Assembly (NCBI RefSeq): GCF_000143415.4
Contig: NW_003314419.1
Location: forward strand, 145,715-209,714
DNA length: 64,000 nt
DNA from: Selaginella moellendorffii
Taxonomy: Eukaryota; Streptophyta; Lycopodiopsida; Selaginellales; Selaginellaceae
Reading direction: 5' to 3'
The position numbers and the translations under genes were made by a program. Positions 12,116 to 20,856 of the stretch are shown here, piece by piece (positions within the stretch are counted from its first letter, which is position 1; each line of letters opens with the position of its first letter). The notes beneath the pieces were generated by a model. It was not told the origin of the DNA. It did no database searches and saw only the letters and a list, made by a program, of their open reading frames with translations.

Positions 12116-12448
12116 TGCAAAACCTAACCTCACACGCGCGAAATGTCACAATGGTTGGTAATCCCGCCACGTCATCATTCCTCGGACTTGGGCGCCACCA
12201 TTAATTTCTGGATTGCCACGCGCATGCAAGCACGCAAAATCCAAAAGAAATCCGCAACGTCATCATTCCTCGGACTGCATGCACGCAAAATCCAAAAGAA
12301 AGATCATGATTGGGATATCATTTAATACCCTCGCTATATTTATACCATGCATGATTGGATATTCCAAAGCATCTTGTATTTCCAAAAATGGCAAATGTTC
12401 AGCTAAATAAAGAAATTCTATCTGTTTCTATTTTTCTCTCAAATCAAT

Positions 12449-13778
12449 ATTATAGCGTGTGGGCTCATGCAATTTTGAACCAAAGAAATCCAAAAAACGT
12501 TGGACCCAAAATATTTTGAAAAAACCCAAAAAAACCTAAACATTTTAAACCAAAAAATCCAGGCGTCCTGTGGCGTTATTCCTTGAATGGCGTGTGGGCG
12601 CATGCCATTTTCAGGGCCAAATGCTGAATGGAGAAAAATTCCCTTTCAGTGCAAATGCTGCAAGAGGCAGATGCCGAGCACAAAGGACTGTAACTACCTC
12701 ACATGACACAGATAAACTTTTCTCTATTTGGCAAAGATAAACTTTATAGCGTGTGGGCTCATGCAATTTTGAACCCAAAAAATGCACCAAAAAATTCTCG
12801 GCGTCATGTAGCGTTATCTCTTGAATGGCGTGGGGCCGCATGCCATTTTCAGGGGCACATAGGAGTATATTCCTAGGATATTCTGACACGCGCGAGATTT
12901 TTTTGAGTTTTCTGGAGATCCAACCGTTAGATCGCAACTAGATTTTACAGAATGGTATACAATGTCTTTCTTGATGACCCTGCAAAGAAGCATCTCGATT
13001 GGACACCACATGAGACCACACGAGCCTTACAATGTTTCAGGGGCATTTGCCATAGATCCGACCGTTATTTTGCTCCAAGATTTTACAGTTTGGTGTGCAT
13101 TGACCTTTCCATCGACACTGAAAAGGGATATCACAATCAGATGTGGGATCACAAGAAACTAACTTCACTAACTCTGGTTTCACCAAGATCTACGTAAGGA
13201 GTTATGAAATGAAAGGACCCTCTTTATTGAAATGTGTTTATGGTCCTAGGGGCATTGTGACATATCAAAGGATTTTGCATCAAGTTCTGTATTTGTATGT
13301 TTATCAAGCTACTGAATTGCTAAACCCTAAACCCTAAACCCTAAACATGTGGCAAATGCTGCGTGAAGAAAGATGCCCTTTCTGGGCAAATGCTGTAAGA
13401 GGCAGATGCCGAGCAGATGTATCTCAGGCTAGCGAAGGGGACAAACGAAAGCTAGCTATAAACATGACGGGATGCAAATAGATTACTAGGCTGGTCCTGC
13501 GAAAATCAAAAACCATAATTGAAAACATTGAAAATGCAAAAAGAAAGGTTTATAATATTTTTGAATTTTAAGCAACCAAAGGAATGTAAGTAGGGCATGT
13601 GTTTGTAAGTTTAAAAATGCCTCAACCACTTAAATTCCCAAGTAAATAAAGCTGTTTTTATTTTTGGTACAGGTAAACTTTATAGCGTGTGGGCTCATGC
13701 AATTTTGAACCCAAAAGTGCACCAAAAAATGCTCGACTAGCATTATTCTTTGAATGGCGTGTGGCCTTATATTGCCAT
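12449..13778. repeat. Three copies of a paired-palindrome unit
   Basis: The block TATAGCGTGTGGGCTCATGC followed by AATTTTGAAC recurs at 12451, 12745 and 13681. Each is followed 50-115 bases later by a second palindrome (12587, 12825, 13754) after the shared phrase GCGTTAT or CATTATTC...TTGAATGG. AAGAGGCAGATGCCGAGCA also recurs at about 12661 and 13398. The first palindrome of each pair has the variant left arm ATAGCGTGTGG. Confidence 0.65.
13321..13346. repeat. Short interstitial telomere-type repeat (CCCTAAA)
   Basis: About three and a half copies of CCCTAAA, the plant telomere unit. It lies inside the transposon and not at a chromosome end. Confidence 0.85.
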
Positions 13779-14190
13779 AAATGGACGTACACACATAGCA
13801 TAATTATTCCTTTACACGGCGAATAATCTTGGCGCGGATCGCTGACATGGCATGGCAAAGTTCGAATCACTGACATGGCACAGCTGGATCGAGGCAAGGA
13901 CATGATGTGACAAAGTTCAACCTCCGACAGCAAAGTCTAGAAGCTACTCAGTTTGAAATTTGTCAGAGGAGTCATAAGATCTGGTTTGTCAGAGGATTTG
14001 ATGTGACATTCAAGCGTGTGTTATTTTTGAATTCTCGAACTCATTCCTAGGTCTATCATTTTTGTGCGCCGTGTTCTTGGTTCCGCTGAGCACAGTGAGC
14101 GCTGCTTGTGTAAGCGGCGTTGTGAGCTGTGGTTTATGCGTCTACGAGCGGTTGCGACATTGCGAGCGCCATTGCGAGTGGCAGTTTGTG

Positions 14191-14250
14191 CGAGCGGCGC
14201 TACGAGCAGTTGCGGTGTTGCGAGCGGCGCTACGAGCAGTTGCGGTGTTG
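14191..14250. repeat. Perfect 30-bp tandem duplication
   Basis: Two identical 30-bp units starting CGAGCGGCGCTACGAGCAGT at 14191 and 14221, within a GC-rich GAGCGGC-type stretch (about 14100-14275) upstream of the plus-strand gene. Confidence 0.85.
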
Positions 14251-14624
14251 CGAGCGGCACTGTCTTTGGTGTGGCTACCGCTTCCTCTTGATATTCGGCA
14301 CTTGTGCTTCCTGGTATGTTCACCATGGAATGGCTTAGGACCACATTTAGAAATGGCATGAGGCCACATGCCATCTTGGGCCCTTGCAATTTCATGGCTA
14401 GCGTATTGTCATGTATGTTTTTACTTGCCTGCAGTTGTGTGTATATCAAGATGGCATGAGGGCTCATGCCAATTTTGTGAATGCGAAATTTCACGTGGGT
14501 GTCAATAGCATGTTTGAATAATGGCATGTGGCCTCATGCTATTGAGGTTGTTTGGTATGTTATGATTTAGGCCATTCTCCAATCATTTTTTGTATGGTCT
14601 TAACTTCTTTTCTGCACTTTCAGA

Positions 14625-17600
14625 ATGGCCTTCAGGGTTGGGGAAAAGGTTTACATTTTGAATGGTGGGAAAAGAGTTGCAAAAGGGACCCTTGTGTCTA
14701 TGGATCGGAACTTTGTTATACACTGTCAAAGGCTTGGGGAAGGCAATGCTGCTGTATCAGTAGAGACTGTCTTCGATGGGAATGTGGTCGCTATTGAACG
14801 AGGAGAGATGGTCGTCGGGGTAAATGTTGTTGTTGCCTTGAAAAATCTTCAGAAGAAAGCAGATGTTGGGGACAGTGCAAGTGCGACGCATGTTCCCTCC
14901 GTGGATCTTAAGAACCGTGCTACATGGATTCAGGCAAAGGTGTTTCTAAACAACCCCGAGGGGGAGGTGGTAGCTGAGGGCTTAGCCACAGTTGTCGATC
15001 CAAGAGATGCGGTTGCTAATCAAGAATTGGGCTGGGATGATATTGGAGTTGCGATTTTAGAGGTTGTTGACACAGAAGAAAATAGTCTGACTATTGGAAG
15101 CATTGTGCGGTGGAAATTGAGGCACTTAGTGTTTGAGAATGTGAAGGATTCACAATCAAACACCACTACAACTGATGACAGAACATCTCTTCATGGGAAA
15201 AGAAAGTACACCTTCCTAAAGCGCAGCCAAAGGGATCTGAGCAACGAACCGAAAAGGCAGAAAATGGCGATGGAGGTTCGAATGGTCTCGACAGTTGCTT
15301 GTTGCAAGAGGAGGTGCTGTCAACATGCTGATTGGGATGCTATTGAAGAGGAGAGAGCAAGATACAAGACATTGTCCTGGAAGGCAGCTCGCAATTTTGT
15401 GTATGAGGCATTACGGTCATCTGTTAATGCTTCAGAACATCAGGTGGGGGGCATGGTCTTCCAGAGGGGTTTGGTTTGCATGAAGGCATGGAGAATCATT
15501 TATGGAGTCCCTCGAACCACATTCTACAGAATCAAAACTGAGTTCGAGGAACAAAGGGTTCAACAGGCAGTCCATAGGAACGACGGTACGCACAAAACCA
15601 GGGGTCATGTTGTATATGGAGAGGCAATCTTCAAGAGGTTTGTCGAGACATGTAGCGAGCAGCAACCACATAAAACCCGCCTCTTGGAAGATGGAACACG
15701 AGACACCCAACGAGTTCTCCCTTCCATGTATACCAAGGGGGCCATATTGGAAGATGTGAATCGAGAACTCTAGAGTAATGGCTACAGGAAGCTGAGCCAA
15801 TCTAGATTTAGTAGATTGTGGAGCAACAGGTTCAGGGATGTGAGTATAGGAAAGTACTCCAGCTTTTCAAAGTGTGATGAGTGCACTGCTATCAAAATGG
15901 CTTTGTCGAAGAATTCTTGCAGCGCTCAAGAGCGAGAGACGTTGGTTAGAAGGCGGCTCGACCACAACATCGAGCAGAGAAGCTGCAGGACTGCATATTA
16001 TCATAACAGGATTCTCTCCATGGAGAGACCTGACTCTTACCTCTGCATCATCCATGACAAAATGGACCAGAAAAAGACGTGCTTACCTCGACTCAATCCT
16101 GCCCCCAAGGCAATCTCTTCATCCATGCAGCTGCCTGTGTCCCTGTTTGGCATAATCGCTCATGGGCATGGTGCCCAGAACTATGGGAACTTCTTTGTAC
16201 CTCTATGGGGTGGCGGGGGTGCAAACATGATGATTGCGTCCCTAGCAAAACACTTAAGGTCTCTGCAAAGTGCGCAGACTAAGCTGAACGGCCAACCCTT
16301 GCATAAGGCCTTTGTCGATCGAACCCCATACAGGGTTCAGCTGGAGGAGGAGCAAAGGCTTGCAGTATCGCGTGGGGCCCCATGCCATCCCAGTGAATAT
16401 GTTGGCCGTTAGATTGTAGGGTTATCACGTGAGGCCTCATGCCATTCCGACGAGGCTGGTCGCCCGATGAATGCACAGCCTCATCCAAACGAAGCAGAAT
16501 CTCAAGGAAGTTCTTGCGGCCGATGTGGCCTTCCACCCCATCTTCTGCTCCAAACAGACAATGCTGGCAGTGAGAACAAAAACATGTACATCTTCGCGTA
16601 CTTGGCGATGCTTGTTGCCAAAGGCATATTTGAAACGGTTACACTTGGCTTTCTCATGGTTGGGCACACTCATGAAGACGTCGATGCCATGTTCAGTCAC
16701 CTGGCAGAGTCCCTCCGGCAATCCAATGTCCTCACCCTCCCACAACTCTACGATGAATTCCAAAATTGCATCAAAGGCACTGTTGAAGCTGCACTTCTGA
16801 CAGAGGTTCCAGACTTTAAGGGGTTTGTAAGAGGCTACATCAGGGACGGATCCGAAACGCTGATTGGCCACTCCAAGCCTCTTCAGTTTCATTTCAACAT
16901 GTGTGACGGTGCTCCAGTGATGAGGTACAAGATGAGAGAATGGGACACAGTGTGGCTGCCAGTGGACGGCATTGAACTCTTCAAGAGAGATCCCATAACT
17001 GGGGAACCTATGATTCCTCAAGGTTCCCCACGGCCGATGCACCTGGATGGACTCAAAGACCAGGAAAGTATAGTGGCCGGGATTAGACAGCATATTGCCT
17101 TCTGGAAGAGGGGGTTGGTGTTTGGTGGAGAATCCTATTTTCAGAGGTGCAAGCCTTTGCTCGAATACTGGGAGAAAATTATATCTGCTATCCAAAATGG
17201 GCCGGTTGTATATGAAGAATTGGAAGAGTCCTTTTGGCCAGAACCCAGAGCACCAGATAGTAGCGGAACAATGTCCTCTGGAAATACAGTGACAGATAAC
17301 GATGTTGAGGATCACTATTGTGGGCTGAGGAACAAGAAGCCGGATTCAGCATTCAATCCAGTACAGGTCTGCAAAGGAATGGTCGTGCTTGTCAGACCCA
17401 ATAATAAAAAACAAATGATATGGGTGGGGCGCTACATCACTGATGCAGAGGAGGACGCAGAAACTAACTCCTTCAATGTAGCTGTGGAGTGGTTCAAGCC
17501 AAGTTCCGGATATACGAAGGATTGCCTAGAAAAGAGATGGGTGCTGAATCCAAGGGATCCCAGCATGAGCATATCGGTGGATAATGTTGTGCATGGTTGG

Positions 17601-17766
17601 ATGTGGAAGCAGAGTGCCACCATCACCTTGCCAGACCATGCAAGAGATGCAGCAAGAGCATTCATAACCCGGGTTCAAGGTGAGATTCATTAATATTCCT
17701 TTACTAAGTTTCTAATGTATTTTATTTCAAGGTGAACAATCCGAATCTGAATCAGAGGAGGCGTGA
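14625..17766 (+). pseudogene. DUF7869-like transposase-type gene, 3 exons, one nonsense codon
   Basis: Exons 14625-16364, 16479-17679 and 17732-17766 join to 992 codons ending TGA. The ATG at 14625 directly follows a good acceptor-like CTTTCAG, so a 5' UTR intron is likely. Residues about 5-70 and 105-170 look like two copies of a small beta-rich module (VAKGTLVS... and VVAEGLAT...) like DUF8039 of plant transposase-type proteins. A CDECT box and IIHDKMDQKKT lie mid-protein, then LQTDNAGSENKN and VGHTHEDVDAMF. These match the D, DN-(G/Q)-NKN and GHTHxDxD signatures I know from DUF7869 proteins and could supply an acidic RNase-H-type triad. A TAG at 15771-15773 breaks the frame. The 114-bp intron 16365-16478 contains two palindromes; the 52-bp intron 17680-17731 contains none. 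A palindrome begins on the last base of the stop codon. Transposase function is inferred from TIR linkage. Confidence 0.7.
16365..16478 (+). other. 114-bp intron holding two palindromes
   Basis: Donor CTTGCA/GTATCG and acceptor TGCACAG/CCTC join two exons in the same phase and lead straight into LPPHLLLQTDNAG. Palindromes lie at 16366-16387, one base after the first G of the donor, and at 16424-16445. Without splicing the frame stops at TAG in this stretch. Confidence 0.65.
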
Positions 17767-18406
17767 TGGCATGTGGCCTTACGCCATTCCTAGGTGAGAT
17801 GATACAAATAACAAGTATAAATTCTTAGTTGTTCTAGCAAATCTTACTTAAAGTTCAAGGTGAACAAGCCGAATATGAATTCATCGGATTGTTATAACAA
17901 ATTGCGAGGTGATGGCATGAGGCGATACGCCATTTGAGAGTGGTAGCCATTCCTATATGAGGTGAGTGAAATATTTATTAGAAATACCTCATTCAATTGT
18001 GCACTTCTAAGTCTTGGTCCACTCAGTACTGTTTGCATGTTTTTATTTTAATTCTTTCTCTAAAATGTTATTTAGCATGTGGCTTCATGCCATTGCTCTC
18101 CACAATCATGCATTGAATTTTTCTATCCTTGCATAATACTTCTCCATATATATAGCATGTGCGCACATGTGATATGGTTCATTAGGCCTGATATAGTGTG
18201 TGAGGTAAAACAAAGATGATGTGACATATGCATTTACCAATCATACGTGCATAAATCTAATAATATGGCATGTGGCCCATATTAATGGCATATAAACCCA
18301 TATTGTGGGCTTACGTGCTTTATGTACCATCATTCCCTTGCAGCGTGTGTGTTGGTTTCCTTTTATAACACAACGAACTCCATATTTTAGGGTGAAGAGC
18401 GTTCTC
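17767..18406. other. Downstream region of the transposase-like gene
   Basis: A second copy of the terminal exon start (TTCAAGGTGAACAA... at about 17858) lies here, followed by palindromes at 17912, 18072, 18152 and 18265. No domain is visible. Confidence 0.45.
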
Positions 18407-18664
18407 ATGGCAAGCACAAAATCTGTAAGTGAGGCAGAAAAGGAGATGGAGAAGGAGATAGGTGAAGATGTAGAATATATAAGTCTTCCAAACTCCCCGT
18501 ACTATACTCTAGGTGATCATTTTTCTGAACAAACGACAACATTAACAACTATCGAGAACACCCCAGTAACGTCAGAGACAACAATCCAAAGCAAAACAAC
18601 TGACCCGGAGAAGGATGATAGTACCACTGAGAGTACCAAAAAGGAGGTGTCCACTAGCGCTTAG
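18407..18664 (+). CDS. Possible small acidic protein in the transposon (85 aa)
   Basis: An open frame beginning MASTKSVSEAEKEMEK and ending in a Thr/Ser/Glu-rich tail (TTESTKKEVSTSA). It follows an acceptor-like TTTTAG at about 18388-18390, so it may be an exon rather than a whole gene. The stop TAG is followed within eight bases by a palindrome at 18672, the same arrangement as at the end of the transposase-like gene. I recognise no family. It could be spurious. Confidence 0.35.
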   Translation: MASTKSVSEAEKEMEKEIGEDVEYISLPNSPYYTLGDHFSEQTTTLTTIENTPVTSETTIQSKTTDPEKDDSTTESTKKEVSTSA

Positions 18665-18693
18665 GCTTATAATGGCGTGTGCCCTCATGCCAT

Positions 18694-19300
18694 TTACTTG
18701 ATCACCAAATACCTTTTTCCCTTTGCACTAGTATATCTTAATACCGGTCTGAGAAATAGAATGGCATGTGCCCTCAGGCCTTTTACTAAATCACCTTTGA
18801 AAGAAATGCAAGCCTCTATGTCGTAAAAAAAAGGTACTAGAGAAATTCCTTAATAATATGAATGTTATTTAGTTTCATAAAAATACACTAAGGGTCAAAT
18901 GAGTTAAATGACTTCTCCAGACTAGCAATGCCTCTTGCTACACCTTCACAATTAGATTCGTTAGAAAAAGATAACATTGAATAATATCTAAATGTTCTCA
19001 CCATTAAGTTATATGTCTGGCTAATAGGAATGACGTTCATCTTGGAAAGCTCACCACACGCTCAATGAACAAACAAATAGTGTGTGCGCGCATGCCATCG
19101 CTCTTCTTTAGCTTCAGATTCGGCTTGTTCACCTTGACAATGAGATTTATTATACAACCAAATGGACTCAGTCTGGACATAAAGTCACCGCGCTAGTCAC
19201 CATGCCCCAGATATGTCTAGCCCCTGGACAAAAAACATATAATTTCACGTCATTTTCAAATACTTGAAAATTTGTACCTAGTCCCATTTTACTGAATAAA
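18694..19300. other. Right subterminal region of the DNA transposon
   Basis: AT-rich, with decayed palindromes at 18761 and 19079 and no gene that I can see. The short minus frame at 19168-19401 runs across the transposon end and is spurious. Confidence 0.5.
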
Positions 19301-19324
19301 TCCCACTTTAACGAAATAGAGCAT
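19301..19324 (-). repeat. Right terminal inverted repeat of the DNA transposon
   Basis: Reads TCCCACTTTAACGAAATAGA followed by GCAT, the inverted partner of 7735-7758. The host LTR resumes at 19325. Confidence 0.8.
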
Positions 19325-20811
19325 TCCCCACCAAATCCCTTTCTGCCCATGGCCGTGTTTGCCAACACTGCCACTGAACCAAGGCCCACAGGCCCGACCA
19401 CTAAGTCCCACGGTCCTCTGGGACTTCCTCCTCACATGACTGTATCCTTGGTCTCTACACTATAGGACGGCTCCTCTTCCTTTTCACAGTCTGGGACCTT
19501 GAGGCAACATTTCGGAACACCGTGGCCTTACGCGAGCCTCGTGGGTACTTTCCCTGCCTTTCGCCTTTGGGTGCTCTAGCCGTGGGCTTAGAGCGAGGTT
19601 CCGTTGAGCCACACCAGGTATCCAAGTAGGTAGTGCCACCCACACTTGGACTGGGAGCATTGGCTAGTCAATCTCCCGGGGGAACTAAAGCCGGCTCTTG
19701 AATACTTCACCAAGCTACCCTACTTGTCGGTCCTTATTCACTCTAGTCTTGGATTTCCCAGTGGTCAGCTCATCACCCAACACTTGGGTACAGCCTTCCT
19801 GGGCCAAACTAGCCTTTCCTGGCCAAACTGGCTCCACTATAGTCCTCCCCCTATTATACTTTTGGAGCCCACCAAACCCCCTAGGGTCTGGGAGACGAAT
19901 GCTTTAGGCTTTCACCCTCTTAGACTCGAACTCAGACTCAGACTCGGACTTGAACTCGGACTCAGACTTGGACTTGAACTCGGACTCGGACTCGAACTCG
20001 AACTCGGACTCGGACTCGGGCTCAGTCTCGGTCTCGGCCTCGGTCTCGGTCTTGGTCCCAATCTCGATCTCGATCTCGGTCTCGATCTCGGTCTCGGTCT
20101 CGGTCCCGGTCTCGGTCTCGACCTCGGACTCCATCTCGGATTCCATCTCGGGTCCATCTCGGACTCCATCTCGGTCCATCTCGGACTCCATCTTGGGTCC
20201 ATCTCGGACTCCATCTTGGGACCATCTCGAACTCCATCTTGGAATCCATCTCGGACTCCGTCTCGGTCCATCTCGGACTCCATCTTGGGTCCATCTCGGA
20301 CTCCATCTTGGGACCATCTCAAAATCCATCTTGGAATCCATCTCGGACTCCGTCTCGGTCCATCTCGGACTCCATCTCGAACTCCATCTCAGTCCATCTC
20401 GGACTCCATCTCGGTCCATCTCGAACTCCATCTTGGGTCCATCTCGGACTCCATTTCGGACTCCGTCTTGGACTCCATTTTGGACTCCGTCTTGGACTCC
20501 ATCTCGGACTCCATCTCAGACTCTGTCTCGGACTCCATCTTGGACTCCGTCTCGGACTCCATCTCGGGTCCATCTCGGACTCCATCTCGTGTCATGTGTT
20601 GGTCCTTTTGGGTCCCTTTTTAGAGCCTTGCTTATTGCTTGCTTCGTGCTCATTCCTCGAGCACTTTGTTGGGAGTTCCACTCCCGCTCTCGACCTTTCA
20701 AGTCGGAGCTTTTAGTCCAAATGCGTTACACTTGTTTGGCTTTCGCTTTGGCCACTACCATGTGGCGCCCTTCCGGCTTCACTTTGGGGCCTAGGGATTT
20801 TGTGTCTCATA
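19325..20811 (-). repeat. Element A, 5' LTR, second part
   Basis: Continues the LTR interrupted at 7734 and ends CTCATA, followed by the CTGTA target duplication at 20812-20816. It contains a longer minisatellite (19915-20590) than the left LTR, so the two copies have diverged in repeat number. Confidence 0.8.
19915..20590. repeat. Expanded LTR minisatellite
   Basis: About 680 bp of TCGGAC/TCGGTC hexamers followed by TCGGACTCCATCTCGG-type units, roughly twice the length of the block at 2765-3105. Long open frames on both strands here are repeat artefacts. Confidence 0.85.
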
Positions 20812-20856
20812 CTGTAGTCATAATTGTGATACTGTCCTTTCTAGGAGTAGATAGTT

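Larger units (their letters stand above)
8177..12120 (-). pseudogene. Transposon gene: ParB-like plus degenerate DNA-methyltransferase-like protein, 9 exons, 3 nonsense codons
   Basis: Nine exons on the minus strand: 12120-11726, 11674-11631, 11596-11568, 11486-10308, 10253-8939, 8888-8817, 8778-8689, 8639-8496, 8448-8177. They join to 1,180 codons in one frame, and every intron is GT-AG. The start is uncertain because exon 1 is GC-rich low-complexity sequence. Around residues 372-510 a segment reads YTIDVSCIDIQ, NHRL and later VSGQHSSLAMQE, resembling the ParB/sulfiredoxin fold with its G-Q-H/R box. Around 861-960, VIGPAAEWDW then VVEYNCGGLFFRAALLKG resemble methyltransferase motif IV and SAM motif I in the permuted order of beta-class DNA methylases, but the DPPY-type residues are lost. 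A Lys/Ser/Thr/Gln-rich linker follows. In-frame stops occur at 10869-10871 (TAA), 9732-9734 and 9582-9584 (TAG). Both domain calls are from motif reading only. Confidence 0.6.
12121..14624. other. Divergent intergenic region of the DNA transposon
   Basis: The two transposon genes point away from each other across this 2.5-kb stretch, so it should hold both promoters. It contains nine palindromes, a duplicated block at 12160-12300 (CGTCATCATTCCTCGGACT and GCACGCAAAATCCAAAAG each twice), a telomere-type tract and GC-rich repeats at 14100-14275. No protein-coding gene is recognisable. Confidence 0.6.
8121..19098. repeat. Array of about 27 dispersed 22-bp palindromes (arm ATGGCRTGWGG)
   Basis: Each copy is an 11-bp arm, ATGGCRTGWGG, followed with no spacer by its inverted complement, with a few changes. 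Start positions: 8121, 8458, 8649, 8790, 10265, 11542, 11602, 11679, 12452, 12587, 12746, 12825, 13682, 13754, 14353, 14451, 14521, 16366, 16424, 17766, 17912, 18072, 18152, 18265, 18672, 18761, 19079. All lie between the TIRs of the DNA transposon and none overlaps a coding exon of the splice models given here. Ten lie in introns, two just after stop codons (17766, 18672), one after the minus-gene stop (8121), and most others between or beyond the genes. Later copies (18152-19079) are more decayed. I did not find the motif elsewhere in the window by eye. Confidence 0.85.
7735..19324. mobile_element. 11.6-kb DNA transposon with TIRs, two divergent genes and about 27 palindromes
   Basis: The two ends are inverted repeats: the left begins AAGCTCTATTTCGTTAAAGT and the right ends with its complement (ATGCTC... 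read inward), about 22 of 24 bases matching. The uninterrupted LTR copies (2161-2200, 30660-30690) show the empty site, and comparison suggests a TCCC target duplication of 4 bp; the C-run leaves the exact boundary ambiguous by a base or so. Inside are a plus-strand DUF7869-like gene (14625-17766), a minus-strand ParB/methyltransferase-like gene (8177-12120), a possible small ORF (18407-18664) and an array of 22-bp palindromes. I cannot place it in a named superfamily: it lacks the CACTA, hAT, Mutator, Harbinger or mariner hallmarks I would recognise. Confidence 0.8.
1780..20811 (-). mobile_element. Non-coding LTR retroelement A (LARD-like), split by a DNA transposon
   Basis: Two related long direct repeats bound the element (1780-3326, and 7330-7734 plus 19325-20811), flanked by CTGTA on both sides. 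A tRNA-primer-like site lies at 7313-7328 next to the right LTR, so the element reads on the minus strand: its 5' LTR is on the right and its 3' LTR on the left. The roughly 4-kb interior (3327-7312) has no gag or pol, so it is a large non-autonomous element that must have used proteins in trans. The right LTR is cut at 7734/19325 by the 11.6-kb DNA transposon, which therefore arrived later. Element B at 30271-36501 is a close relative with the same design. Confidence 0.8.

Noticed and set aside
11722-12170. Arg/His/Ala-rich N-terminal extension of the minus-strand transposon protein as a real domain
   Set aside because: It is encoded by a GC-rich simple repeat. The frame joins correctly to the next exon, but the true start may lie further downstream.
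13321-13346. Chromosome end or subtelomere
   Set aside because: Only about three and a half units, inside a transposon that is itself inside an LTR element.
8121-19098. CRISPR-like array because of a short repeated palindrome
   Set aside because: Spacing is irregular (60 to over 1,500 bp), the repeats vary, both gene models are spliced, and the DNA is eukaryotic.
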